Positions 6,027 to 6,056 of a DNA stretch of 6,056 bases are shown piece after piece. Every line of letters begins with the position of its first letter. Position 1 is the stretch's first letter. The notes beneath the pieces were generated by a model that saw only the letters and a program-made list of their open reading frames with translations, was not told the origin of the DNA and made no database searches. A program made the translations under genes and the position numbers. The DNA lies in contig JBAVLA010000042.1 of the NCBI GenBank assembly GCA_049688595.1, forward strand, positions 1 to 6,056, read 5' to 3'. The stretch is from Prado023 sp049688595. GTDB lineage: Bacteria; Actinomycetota; Actinomycetes; S36-B12; CAIYMF01.

Positions 6027-6056
6027 CGCGGCTCCGTCGAGCATGTGCTCCACCGG

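Noticed and set aside
1..6056. CRISPR array, tRNA, rRNA or complete insertion sequence
   Set aside because: No regularly spaced repeats, no tRNA-like folds and no transposase motifs with terminal inverted repeats were seen.

Overview
The window comes from a very GC-rich genome with strong G/C bias at third codon positions, GTG starts, a probable leaderless transcript, TAnnnT-type -10 boxes and secreted proteins with alanine/threonine-rich linkers. Together these suggest an actinobacterium (Actinomycetota). No genus can be read from the sequence. There is no rRNA, tRNA, CRISPR array or recognisable insertion sequence.

Layout. Bases 1-270 hold no gene I can support, but contain nested short inverted repeats. 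On the minus strand, 271-1035 encodes a protein with the full signature of the LCIB/LCIC family (theta-type, beta-carbonic-anhydrase-like), best known from algal CO2-concentrating mechanisms. Its upstream region carries a perfect 18-bp tandem duplication and is shared with a divergent RDD-family membrane protein gene (1185-1664, plus). That gene appears to be leaderless, with a -10 box 7 nt before its GTG start. A well-formed promoter (1712-1740) then precedes a large secreted protein (1790-4234) with a SpoIVB-like S55 serine peptidase core and two C-terminal Ig-like repeats. After it comes a small lipoprotein (4319-4816) with its own ribosome binding site. A compound hairpin sits in the convergent gap before the last gene (minus strand, 4932 to about 6026), an N-terminally membrane-anchored seven-bladed YVTN-type beta-propeller.

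How the genes relate. Four of the five products are predicted to be in or outside the membrane: the RDD protein, S55 peptidase, lipoprotein and anchored propeller. The carbonic-anhydrase-like protein is the only cytoplasmic one. The plus-strand genes are separated by 84-125 bp gaps with their own promoter-like elements, so this looks like a row of single genes rather than one operon. I see no evidence that they form one pathway. The most unusual item is the LCIB-type carbonic anhydrase homologue. The permuted order of catalytic motifs in the secreted S55 protein is the next most interesting. I did not find a convincing undescribed multi-gene system here.
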